Assembly: GCF_014642835.1 (NCBI RefSeq)
Contig: NZ_BMJA01000001.1
Location: forward strand, 429,646-493,645
From: Dyella nitratireducens
GTDB taxonomy: Bacteria; Pseudomonadota; Gammaproteobacteria; Xanthomonadales; Rhodanobacteraceae
Length of the DNA: 64,000 bases
Direction: 5' to 3'
Shown here piece by piece: positions 40,335-48,341 of this stretch. The translations under genes were made by a program, and so were the position numbers. The notes under the pieces were generated by a model that saw only the letters and a list, made by a program, of their open reading frames with translations, made no database searches and had not been told where the DNA came from. How positions within the stretch are numbered: the first letter of the stretch is position 1; every line of letters starts with the position of its first letter.

Positions 40335-40447
40335 GGGCATGGTGGGATTCGAACCCACACTATCACTATGGATAAGGACCTTCCTAAGTCGCCTGGAAAC
40401 CAAGCGACTTAGCTAAGGCCCCGCGTCTACCATTCCGCCACATGCCC
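40335..40447 (-). tRNA. tRNA-Leu-like gene with a hairpin insertion in the anticodon loop
   Basis: Read on the minus strand: acceptor GGGCATG pairs with CATGCCC, D arm GCGGAATGGTAGACGC is of leucine type, anticodon stem GGGCC/GGTCC, long variable arm TATC-CATAGT-GATA, and T arm GTGGG-TTCGAAT-CCCAC. All arms are intact. The anticodon loop, however, is 36 nt instead of 7: TTAG, then about 29 nt with a perfect CTAAGTCGC/GCGACTTAG stem, then GAA. CCA is not encoded. The anticodon cannot be assigned; removing 29 nt leaves TTAGGAA. It may be a pseudo-tRNA or need processing. It has a good promoter, and its 3' end faces the defence island. Confidence 0.75.
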
Positions 40448-40456
40448 AAGGTTCGA

Positions 40457-40485
40457 ATATTGCACGCAATCGCTGAAATTGTCAA
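40457..40485 (-). promoter_or_regulatory. Sigma-70 promoter of the tRNA-like gene
   Basis: Minus strand: perfect TTGACA (40485-40480), 17-nt spacer, CAATAT (40462-40457), 9 nt before the mature 5' end. This is a near-ideal promoter and argues that the tRNA-like gene is transcribed. Confidence 0.7.
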
Positions 40486-40725
40486 GCAAGTCATTAATTT
40501 TGTTATATTTTTTATAAAATATGCGGCTTTTAGCGAAGCCAAAATAGATGATTGGCGCGCAGGCACTGTTTTGACGCACTCACTTTACGTGTACCCACCA
40601 TTTTTCCCAACATGTACGAAGCTTGTCTGCTTGCAAATAACTTCGCCAATTCCGCCTTCACAACCTTCAGATCTGCCGGCTAGAGACCGTGCCGTGGAAA
40701 TTCTTGCGAGATGACATTCGCCCCG

Positions 40726-40897
40726 GTACACACTTTAGTTGTCAAATGGCTTCCGAAGACTCAAATCCAAGCTTTCTAACCAATTGTTTTACCTATTCAT
40801 GTACGTACTTTGCCGTCTGATGGTAAGCAAAGTGCGTACATAAGGCTCTTGATTACACATACTTTGGTTATCAAACCTGCACACACTTTGGTGTCAT
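40726..40897. repeat. Cluster of CACATACTTTGG-type degenerate repeats
   Basis: Copies at 40726-40747, 40856-40876 and 40879-40897, plus a hairpin with related arms TGTACGTACTTTGC / GCAAAGTGCGTACA at 40800-40840. The 489-bp stretch between the tRNA-like gene and the next gene contains these, the tRNA promoter and AT-rich DNA, but no convincing gene. Confidence 0.6.
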
Positions 40898-40936
40898 GCC
40901 CACATGAATCCCGAGTCAGTGCCGACTCTGACTCGT

Positions 40937-42394
40937 TTAGGCGCGAGGCGGAAGCGTTTGACCGGGACTTTCTACCGGTGCTTTGCGCGGAACGAAAGCC
41001 AATACCAGCCACGCCGCCAGCGCGGTCAAGTCCAACCACGCGAACCAGTCTCCCCATCGCGCATAGAACGTGTGCGTTTCGCGCAGCGGAAGATCGCCCA
41101 CTAATTCGGCATCACGGCCTTCGCTGGAAGCCTCCGCCACAACACGGCCGCGGTCGTCGCTGAGCGTGAGTCGGCCGGCATGCGCGGCACGCGCGACGGC
41201 GAAGCCGCTTTCCACGCCGCGCATGACCGCAATGCGGCTGTGTAGCCAGCCGTCCACGGTAAAATCCGACGCAGGCACCAGCAACAGTTGCGCGCGGCGC
41301 GCGGCATAAGCGTCGCCAATGTCATGGAAATCCATGTCCTTGCAGATCGCCAATCCGATGCGCGGCTCGCCTTGAAGCATGGTGTAGTCGTCGCCGGGTA
41401 GAAAAGGGTCCATGCCGGGGAGCATATGGTGTTTGTTATAGGTAGCCGGAGACGTGGCGCCAGGTTGAAATACCATCAGCATATTGCGATGTCCGCGCGG
41501 ATCGCCGTAGAAAACGACGCCGGAACCTACGATCAGATCGCGCTGTTTCGACATTTGAGAAAAGGCGGGAATGCTCATATCCGCGGCGGCGAATGTCCCT
41601 TCCGGAGCCAGCACGATATGTGCGCCGTCGTTGGCGAAACGGCCGAATGCCTCCATGTAACGTGCTTCGAGAGCTTGCCCCTTCGGCTCGCTCAATGCAG
41701 CCTGGGTCGGTTTTTGCAGCGATACCAGGCCAATGCGCAGCGTTTCGGTCGCCGGAGCCTGAAGTCGCCAGCCGCCATACGCCAGGGTGCCAACCACCAA
41801 AATAGCGGTAAGCACGGCCACCGTGATACGACTGCGTTTGGAAGCTCGCGGCGTCGCCTGCAACGCGATGGTCGTGGGCACTAGCAGCAACAGAAAACCA
41901 ATGCCCCAAATGCCGGTTATCGCCGCCATTTGAATGACGGCCAGCGCATCCATTTGCGTGTAGCTGATATTGGTAATCGTGCCGTGCGGCGAAAGCAGAT
42001 TAGTGACGTATTCGAAGGCAACCCACATCGTCGGCACCGCCAATGCAGCGGCCAGCGTATGCCCGCGCAACAGCAATCGCCGATATAGCAGCATGCACAG
42101 CATCAACATGACACCCGATACGCTAATCGCATACACATCGTAAAACCAAGGCAGGCCGATATACGTGTGGAGATAAGTCCAGGCGCTAAGCGAGCCTGCG
42201 GCATACGCGGCAAAAGCCGATAAGGCGGCCGAGCGCGCCCGAACCCGTGGTGCGAGCCATAGCACGGGCAATGGTGCGAGCCATGTCAGCCACCACTGCG
42301 GATGTATGCCGCCACCGAACCACCAGCACAGCGCGGAGAGGGCGGTAGCTGCAAACCAAGTCTGCAGCGCGGAATAATCATGCCTTGATGCCAT
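40937..42394 (-). CDS. Apolipoprotein N-acyltransferase-like membrane protein (CN-hydrolase domain)
   Basis: A 485-residue protein with about seven N-terminal membrane segments, a carbon-nitrogen hydrolase domain (residues about 220-455) and one last helix. The catalytic triad is present: Glu265 in LAPEGTF, Lys321 in YNKHHMLPG and Cys351 in LAICKDMDF. This is the layout of Lnt, which N-acylates lipoproteins. The sequence is divergent from housekeeping Lnt, and co-expression with a TetR regulator (17-bp overlap) suggests a specialised paralogue, perhaps acting on other lipids or peptides. Confidence 0.8.
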   Translation of the reverse strand: MASRHDYSALQTWFAATALSALCWWFGGGIHPQWWLTWLAPLPVLWLAPRVRARSAALSAFAAYAAGSLSAWTYLHTYIGLPWFYDVYAISVSGVMLMLCMLLYRRLLLRGHTLAAALAVPTMWVAFEYVTNLLSPHGTITNISYTQMDALAVIQMAAITGIWGIGFLLLLVPTTIALQATPRASKRSRITVAVLTAILVVGTLAYGGWRLQAPATETLRIGLVSLQKPTQAALSEPKGQALEARYMEAFGRFANDGAHIVLAPEGTFAAADMSIPAFSQMSKQRDLIVGSGVVFYGDPRGHRNMLMVFQPGATSPATYNKHHMLPGMDPFLPGDDYTMLQGEPRIGLAICKDMDFHDIGDAYAARRAQLLLVPASDFTVDGWLHSRIAVMRGVESGFAVARAAHAGRLTLSDDRGRVVAEASSEGRDAELVGDLPLRETHTFYARWGDWFAWLDLTALAAWLVLAFVPRKAPVESPGQTLPPRA

Positions 42395-42959
42395 TGAGCA
42401 ACCTCCTCAAGGATTGCAAGTAGAAGGCGCGAAACTGCGCCTCGTCATAGCTGAAACGTCCGGCGCGATAGAGCGCGATCAAGCCGTGCTGATGCGCCCA
42501 GATCGTCATCGTGACGTCGTGTGGATCGTCTTGCTTCAACACGCCTTGGGCCATGCCTTCGATCACGGCGTCGAGTGCGACGTTGAAGGTGGGTGAAAGG
42601 CGAGCATGAAAATCCTCCGGATAACGCCGCGCATCGTCGCGACGCACCGAAAAGGCGTGATCGAATAAATGCGGATGCGTCAGCGCGTAATCCAAATAGG
42701 GTTCCATCAACGCGTTCAGCCGCTTGAGCACGTCCCGGCTTCGCGCCCGCGATTTCCATTCGTGCGCGACGCCTCGGAAGCTGTCGTCGGAGAGCTTTTT
42801 CAGCAGCGCGTCCCGATTTGGAAAATGGCGATAGATCGCCATGGGCGTAATGCCCACCGCATCGGCGACGCGGCGCATGGTCACCGCGTCGGCGCCTTCG
42901 CGTTCAAACAACGCGTGCGCGGCCTTGAGAATCTTTTCGGGGGTCGTCAAGCGGGCCAT
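42378..42959 (-). CDS. TetR-family transcriptional regulator
   Basis: A 193-residue regulator. The N-terminal helix-turn-helix reads PEKILKAAHALFEREGADAV, then RRVADAVGITPMAIYRHFPNRDALL, typical of TetR. The C-terminal region is helical with a WHG-like domain (YAXTHPHLFDHAF-like). ATG at 42959; upstream in-frame starts lie within the operator. It overlaps the acyltransferase gene by 17 bp, so both are in one operon, probably autorepressed through the palindrome at its start. Confidence 0.9.
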   Translation of the reverse strand: MARLTTPEKILKAAHALFEREGADAVTMRRVADAVGITPMAIYRHFPNRDALLKKLSDDSFRGVAHEWKSRARSRDVLKRLNALMEPYLDYALTHPHLFDHAFSVRRDDARRYPEDFHARLSPTFNVALDAVIEGMAQGVLKQDDPHDVTMTIWAHQHGLIALYRAGRFSYDEAQFRAFYLQSLRRLLNGIKA

Positions 42960-42977
42960 GTATACACTGTATACATG
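42957..42977. promoter_or_regulatory. Perfect TetR-type operator overlapping the start codon
   Basis: A 21-bp palindrome with arms CATGTATACA and TGTATACATG around a single central base. It includes the TetR ATG itself, so repressor binding would block both transcription and access to the start. Confidence 0.8.
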
Positions 42978-43202
42978 ATGGTTGCGACGTGGCAATGCTT
43001 ACTAATGGGCTAGTCGGGTCGGGTCACAAAGCGACCGCCGGGGAAAAGCCGGCCGCGACCTTGGAGGCCGCTAGAGGCGGTTTTTGTTCACTCGGACGCT
43101 CCAGGCCAGGTACGTTCCGAATCGGTAGATACGCGAAGGTATGTTTTGAGCATCATCCAAAGTGCGCTTTGGATCTAAGGCGGACGGTTCCTAAGGCTTC
43201 CA

Positions 43203-43355
43203 GCACATACTTTGGTTGTCAAAAGATTCGTATGTGCACAAATCGAGCACACCTAAATCATTGTTTGGGTTGTACCTGCACATACTTTGCTTTCCATCAA
43301 CAAACAAAGCATGTGCATGGTGATCTGAAACTGCACACGCTTTGGTTTCCAAACC
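43203..43355. repeat. Second cluster of CACATACTTTGG-type repeats
   Basis: Copies at 43203-43223, 43278-43289 (paired with 43305-43316 as a hairpin, one mismatch) and 43333-43355 share GCACAYRCTTTGGTTTYCAAA-like sequence. The 444-bp gap 42978-43421 holds these and nothing that I accept as a gene; an 89-codon minus-strand frame is only translated repeat. Confidence 0.6.
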
Positions 43356-43421
43356 TGCACTTGCATGCCTGCTTTATTCCATATCGGTCCGTACCAGACT
43401 GGCACGTCCCCGATTTCATAC

Positions 43422-44204
43422 TCAAGGTGAGGAACGTCGATTTCGCAGCAGGTCGTGAAGGCCTGCACTGTATTTGCGGCTTGCGCGCAGCGTCTGTCCA
43501 TCTCGCAATGTAACGAGTGCATCGCGATTGGCTAGCGCCTGCACGCGAACGATGCGATCCACCTGGACGATCGAGGAGCGATGGATACGCAAGAACTGTA
43601 AGCTATCCAGATGCGATTCCAGAGAGCTGAGAGTTTCGCGAATTAAGTGTGTATTGCGCTGTACATGTAAGCCGGCGTAATCCGCCAAGCCCTCGATCCA
43701 ATCGACGTCGTCTGCCTTCACAAACGTAATGTCGTTGCCACGGCGAACCGTAAAGCGACGAACCGGTTGGTTACCCGAGCCAGTGTGTTTAGCAATTAAT
43801 CGCTCATAAAGAAGGCCGTAGTGGCTCTCCTGTCGGTGCAACGCAACCGTTCGCCGAACACGATCAACGCATGCGGCGAACCGCTCGTTATCAATGGGCT
43901 TGAGCAAATAATCGAGCGCTTCGATATCGAATGCATTTAACGCATATTCGTCGTGCGCAGTCAGGAAGACGAAATGCGACGTGTAACCCTTAGGCAGCCG
44001 TCGTACTAGCTCAATGCCGGTAATACCCGGCATCTCGATGTCAAGAAAAACAAGATCGGGCGTCAGATGAGAAATCGCTCGCAGCGCCTCCTCTCCCGTC
44101 GCGCATTCGCCGACCACGGTCATGTCCGAGTACGCACGCAGGCGCGTGATCACACCAAGCCGTGCGAGTGGTTCGTCATCGACGATGAGGACCCGGATCG
44201 TCAT
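43422..44204 (-). CDS. LytTR-type response regulator (pair 1)
   Basis: A 260-residue regulator. The receiver domain starts MTIRVLIVDDEPLAR, with the phospho-acceptor Asp55 in FLDIEMPG and LTAHDEYALNAFDIEALDYLLKP later. The LytTR DNA-binding domain covers about 155-255 (RRGNDITFVKADDVDWIEGLADYAGLHV, FLRIHRSSIVQVDRI). The ATG at 44204 overlaps the kinase stop as TGATG, so the pair is translationally coupled. It probably controls nearby genes, perhaps the HAF-repeat gene; direct repeats for LytTR binding were not identified. Confidence 0.92.
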   Translation of the reverse strand: MTIRVLIVDDEPLARLGVITRLRAYSDMTVVGECATGEEALRAISHLTPDLVFLDIEMPGITGIELVRRLPKGYTSHFVFLTAHDEYALNAFDIEALDYLLKPIDNERFAACVDRVRRTVALHRQESHYGLLYERLIAKHTGSGNQPVRRFTVRRGNDITFVKADDVDWIEGLADYAGLHVQRNTHLIRETLSSLESHLDSLQFLRIHRSSIVQVDRIVRVQALANRDALVTLRDGQTLRASRKYSAGLHDLLRNRRSSP

Positions 44205-45289
44205 CACCCAGCCGTCGAAGAGCTCATCACCGGCTCCGTGATAAGCGGGAGCTGAAGTGAAGCCATGAATCGTCCAGTCTCACCCGACAACACCAGTGTA
44301 GCGTTGTGGGCACCATAGATCTGCCTCAATCGAGCCCTCGTATTCGCCAAACCTACCCCGTGGCTTTGATGGGTGGACGCCGCTTCTAGCTCACACGTGT
44401 CGTTCGCAACATCGATCTGCAATCTCTGCTCGGCCAAACGCGCACTGATTATGATTTCACCGCCTGAAGATGACGGAGCAATCGCGTGTCGGATGGCATT
44501 TTCGATGAGTGGTTGCAGCAGGAAGCGTGGCACCTGCGCGTCGTTCGCCTCGTCACTCACATCGACGGATACCCTGAGTCGCGAACCGAAGCGTATCCGC
44601 TCGATGGTGAGATACTCGTCGACCACCGCCAGCTCATCTCGAAGCGTCACCGTATGGGTATCGGGAAAGCTCAACGTGTTGCGTAGAAGCGCGGCCAACC
44701 TTGCAATCATTTCCGTAGCCAATAGAGGCTGATTGCTTACCACCAACGAGGAAATGGCGTTGAGTGTATTGAAAAAGAAGTGCGGCTGAAGCTGATAATG
44801 CAGTGCCAACAACTGTGCATCGCGCGCCGTCGCTTCCGCTGCAAGTAGCCTAGCCTTTTGTTGCCCGACGGTCTGATAATGCTTTATACCGAAATAGAAC
44901 GCACTCCATCCTTCGAGAGTCACGCAGACGCTGATGGCCTCCGTCAACGCGAACCTCCAGTCAAACGTCAACGTGCTGTCGGACCCATGCATCTGCGTGA
45001 GACGTGAAGCGATCGTGCACGCAACGCCCAGCGCGTAGGAGACAACCGCGCAGAAGGAGAGCGCACGAAACAGCGGCACACCCTTGCGCCACAGATATCG
45101 ACAAAGAAAATACAAGAAAAAGCTGGCGAGAAAGGAACTACCAAGCTCCGCCACTATGCCGAGCACTTCGGTACTGGTGTGGCTGTAAGGAGCAACCGTG
45201 ATCGCAGTCGCCAACGCATAGAGCGTCCATCCACCGATCTGCAGTGGCCAGAAAGATACGAAGCGCCTGGCAATATCGGGAGTAAGCAT
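44204..45289 (-). CDS. LytS-type sensor histidine kinase (pair 1)
   Basis: A 361-residue kinase with four or so N-terminal membrane helices (residues 15-140), a short coiled coil and a His_kinase domain: phospho-acceptor His170 in LQPHFFFNTLNAIS, N box LLQPLIENAIRHA and G box HGVGLANTRARLRQIYG. There is no recognised extracytoplasmic sensor, so the membrane helices probably sense. First gene of a two-gene operon, divergent from the HAF-repeat gene. Confidence 0.9.
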   Translation of the reverse strand: MLTPDIARRFVSFWPLQIGGWTLYALATAITVAPYSHTSTEVLGIVAELGSSFLASFFLYFLCRYLWRKGVPLFRALSFCAVVSYALGVACTIASRLTQMHGSDSTLTFDWRFALTEAISVCVTLEGWSAFYFGIKHYQTVGQQKARLLAAEATARDAQLLALHYQLQPHFFFNTLNAISSLVVSNQPLLATEMIARLAALLRNTLSFPDTHTVTLRDELAVVDEYLTIERIRFGSRLRVSVDVSDEANDAQVPRFLLQPLIENAIRHAIAPSSSGGEIIISARLAEQRLQIDVANDTCELEAASTHQSHGVGLANTRARLRQIYGAHNATLVLSGETGRFMASLQLPLITEPVMSSSTAG

Positions 45290-45501
45290 GCCGCCATTCT
45301 ATAAGCGGCCTTTCTGTTCTTGCATCCTTTGGCCGTACTGAATGCACGGTTCATCGCAAAATTACCAGGTCTTGTCGAACGGGGGGTTCTAGTCGTCGTG
45401 CGCCCCATTAGGCTCCGCACAAGCTCCTGCTGCATTCACTCAATGATCGTCCGAATGCCATGCATACCCGCTGCCAATCCGGCCAAATCAAGGGGAATCT
45501 T

Positions 45502-46593
45502 GTGAAGAATCACGCCGTGAAGAATTCTGGAATAGCCCTGGGTCTGCTGGGAGCAGCCCTGATCGTTTCAACCAGTTTTGCGCAGGGATTTATGCCTGCG
45601 GTGAGGCTGCCAGCTGCGCGAAAAGCATTGCCTAAAGCACAGGTGAGCACACGGATGTCGGATTCACCGACCTATACATACACCCTGCTTGGCTATCCGG
45701 GCACTCTCGACACACAGGGCGTTGGCATCAACCCAGATGCTCTTGATCCCGATTTGGACGGCCAGGGCGAAACAGCCAGGCCGAAGATCAAGGTCGTCGG
45801 GGCGCGGTTTTCGCCCGACGGAACATCCCAGACGGGTTTTCTTGCTCGAGTATCTGGAAGCAAGTCTGTCCACGAGACCTACGACCTATTGAATGACCCT
45901 CAGGGCTCGCTGGTGCAACAAGCCTATAGCATCAATGATTTCGGCCAGGTTGTCGGTGATTACTATATGGGCGATATCGGGGGCTCTTATATCTTTCACA
46001 GCTATGAGCTGGACGGCGATAAATTCAACCCGATAAATCTGCCTTTTGCCGGCGTTGTCAGCACCTTTTCTCCGGCCATCAACAATACGGGCGAGATTGT
46101 CGGCGGATGGACCGATAGCGCCGGAAACTCCCACGGATACACCCGAATCGGAGATACGTATACCTCGTTCGACTACCCCGGCGGCGGCCAGATTCAGTTG
46201 TATCTTTCAGTCAATAGTGAAGGGGATATCGTCGGCTCTTACGCCGATGCAAGCGGCGCCGTCCACGGCTTCCTGCGACGCGGGGAAACCTATACCTCGA
46301 TCGACTTCCCAGGTGCGGCCTACACCGTCAGTACGGGAATCAACGATGCCGACGAGATCGTAGGGAGTTACTGCCCGACTAGCCAATGTCTTGCAACGGG
46401 TGGTGAAGGCTTGCAGGGATTCATACTCAAGAATGGGATCTATACCACTTTCGCTATTCCGGGCGAGTACGCCACCGCGCTAGCCTCGATCAATAACAAA
46501 GGTGTGCTGATGGGGAACTACTACGACGCGGACGTGAATGCGGCCGACACAGCCAATCACGTTTATACGTTCCTGGCGACTCCGAATCCGTAG
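45502..46593 (+). CDS. Exported HAF-repeat protein
   Basis: A 363-residue protein starting at GTG 45502, with AAGGGGA 5 nt upstream. After a signal peptide (to STSFAQG) the sequence has about five repeats of the form INxxGEIVGxYxDxxGxxHGF, for example INNTGEIVGGWTDSAGNSHGY and VNSEGDIVGSYADASGAVHGF. This is the HAF extracellular repeat, probably a beta-propeller-like structure. Function unknown. It shares its upstream region with the LytS/LytTR pair and may be a target of it. Confidence 0.8.
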   Translation: MKNHAVKNSGIALGLLGAALIVSTSFAQGFMPAVRLPAARKALPKAQVSTRMSDSPTYTYTLLGYPGTLDTQGVGINPDALDPDLDGQGETARPKIKVVGARFSPDGTSQTGFLARVSGSKSVHETYDLLNDPQGSLVQQAYSINDFGQVVGDYYMGDIGGSYIFHSYELDGDKFNPINLPFAGVVSTFSPAINNTGEIVGGWTDSAGNSHGYTRIGDTYTSFDYPGGGQIQLYLSVNSEGDIVGSYADASGAVHGFLRRGETYTSIDFPGAAYTVSTGINDADEIVGSYCPTSQCLATGGEGLQGFILKNGIYTTFAIPGEYATALASINNKGVLMGNYYDADVNAADTANHVYTFLATPNP

Positions 46594-46867
46594 ATGATTG
46601 TCAGGAAAGGTGAAGCAATCGACGGGTGATTGCATGTTTCATATGCTTGTTGCGTTACTTCTCACCGCACCCTGTAGGTACTTGCGCCGAATGAACCAGG
46701 AAGCACTCAGGGCTTCCTTGATCACGACGCGTATGGCGCCTGCTTTTCGACTGAAAGCAGACGTTTCTTATTCACCGGCAATCCATGGCTAGCATCTGAA
46801 TTACTGAGCTACCGATATCTTGATCACACGCACTTCTTCAACACCACCGAACTTTCAAAAGCAGCCG

Positions 46868-47965
46868 CTAATATCTCACCGGAGCCGTCACGGCATCGGG
46901 CGACAAGGGATTGGGCGACGGCCAGAACTCGACCTGGATATCCTGCCAATGCGCCTGATTGCTTGCGGCTTGCTGCTTCGCATTCACTGCAAGCACGGCC
47001 GCCCTGTCGAAAACCGCCAGTCCTGAGCTTCGTAGCGTTGCAGCACTTTCCACTTTGCCGTTCATATCGACGAAGGCATGAATCATGACGGTGGCATATA
47101 GGTAATATCCATCGCTATTGCGTGGCCAAGGTGCGCCACTCACTAAAGCCCTCCCTGGCACTCGATCGATACGTATGCCTCCCGGGGGCATAGGTGCCGC
47201 GGGTTTCCAAGCCCCCAGGCCTGGCTTTGTGCTAATCGCACCACCGCCAGGTGCGCGGAACTGGATATCCACGAACTCCCAATGCGTTGGCTCGCCTGCC
47301 GAAAAGGTCAGCGAGTGCAATTTGCGGAATGACGCCACATCGAAAGCGGCAAATTCGCCTGCCCGTAGCACGGCCGCTTCGAGGATCTTTCCATCAGCAT
47401 CAATCAGTACCGCACCGCGCTGATCTTCTTGCGCCAGATTTCCTTCGCCATCACGTGGCCATGCAGGTCTTTCATGACCGCTCGGCAGCTTGCCGTCAGT
47501 ATCGGGAGCAACGACAAATACACGCACCTGCTGCGCGGCCACCTCGTTATCCGGCACGCCGGGTAAAGGCTTCAACGTGCATCCCGGCGACTTATCGCCA
47601 TACGTTGGCCCAGCTGTACTCACCGGTTTTTGTGTCAACGAAAACTCGACCGGAAGACGCACCGATGACGAGATGGGCCATCCCTCTATCCGCTTCGGCG
47701 AGTAAACGTAACGTCCGGCTCGACGCATGGCTTCCTGGTCAAGATCAGCATTACCGCTGCTTTGTTCAATGCAGGCATCCGTGGCGATGCCATGGTAGTT
47801 GAGCGAAACAAGGACTATGGTCGTTCCCTGGGCATATTTGCCTTGCCCGTCCGTGGGCCATGGATTGCCGCCCAACATCGGATTCCGTATTTGTGCAGCA
47901 CAACCCGCCAAAACGAGCGCACTGCAAAATGGCACGCCCCATGCGCGCAACGCAGAAATGGACAT
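46868..47965 (-). CDS. Lipoprotein with several TonB-C-like modules
   Basis: A 365-residue protein with a lipoprotein signal ending in LAGC (Cys22). Three similar modules follow (about 35-110, 150-245, 265-350). Each has WPxxxxGxxxxGxxxVxVxxxxxGxxxxAxxxxSSGxxxxDxxAxxA-type spacing, seen as ACIEQSSGNADLDQEAMRRA, AAVLRAGEFAAFDVASF and ATLRSSGLAVFDRAAVLAV. That is the pattern of the TonB C-terminal domain. Without the TonB membrane anchor it is probably a periplasm-facing scaffold or partner rather than an energy transducer. The 274-bp gap before it holds no gene. Confidence 0.65.
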   Translation of the reverse strand: MSISALRAWGVPFCSALVLAGCAAQIRNPMLGGNPWPTDGQGKYAQGTTIVLVSLNYHGIATDACIEQSSGNADLDQEAMRRAGRYVYSPKRIEGWPISSSVRLPVEFSLTQKPVSTAGPTYGDKSPGCTLKPLPGVPDNEVAAQQVRVFVVAPDTDGKLPSGHERPAWPRDGEGNLAQEDQRGAVLIDADGKILEAAVLRAGEFAAFDVASFRKLHSLTFSAGEPTHWEFVDIQFRAPGGGAISTKPGLGAWKPAAPMPPGGIRIDRVPGRALVSGAPWPRNSDGYYLYATVMIHAFVDMNGKVESAATLRSSGLAVFDRAAVLAVNAKQQAASNQAHWQDIQVEFWPSPNPLSPDAVTAPVRY

Positions 47966-48013
47966 TTACTCTCCCCCTTGTCGGCATATTCCTTGGTACC
48001 GAAACCAGCCCTA

Positions 48014-48155
48014 GGGAAGCCCTGATTTATTCCGCGCGACCGAGTGTCCGTGTAGGCTGGGATGAAATCCCAGCACCTGGAACCACAAGAAAGCTGGGAT
48101 TTCATCCCAGCCTGCACGTTTCGATCGACCCTGATTGAATAAATCAGAGGCTCCC
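48014..48155. repeat. 142-bp inverted repeat with a GTAGGCTGGGATGAAATCCC core
   Basis: The inner arms GTAGGCTGGGATGAAATCCC and GGGATTTCATCCCAGCCT pair almost perfectly; the outer arms GGGAAGCCCTGATTTATTC / GAATAAATCAGAGGCTCCC match with few changes. The core has the same GTAGG head and palindrome layout as the REP pairs of the first 28 kb but another sequence. The 376-bp gap 47966-48341 otherwise shows nothing. Confidence 0.75.
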
Positions 48156-48341
48156 CAGCGGCCCCTCCTCGCAGATGATGCATTCTCCTGCGTTACACCT
48201 GCAACCAGGGAATATTCGTAGCCGGACAAGGTGTCGCCTTGCGCCGGACAACTGTCACAAGTGCGCCCGACGGCGACTCGCTGCACCGGCCCGGCCGTTC
48301 GCTGCAGCGCGGGATTTTCGCGATGACTTTGGTGTAGCGTG

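Noticed and set aside
43253..43522. 89-codon minus-strand open frame between the TetR gene and the first LytTR regulator
   Set aside because: It consists of translated CACATACTTTGG-type repeats and overlaps the end of the regulator gene.
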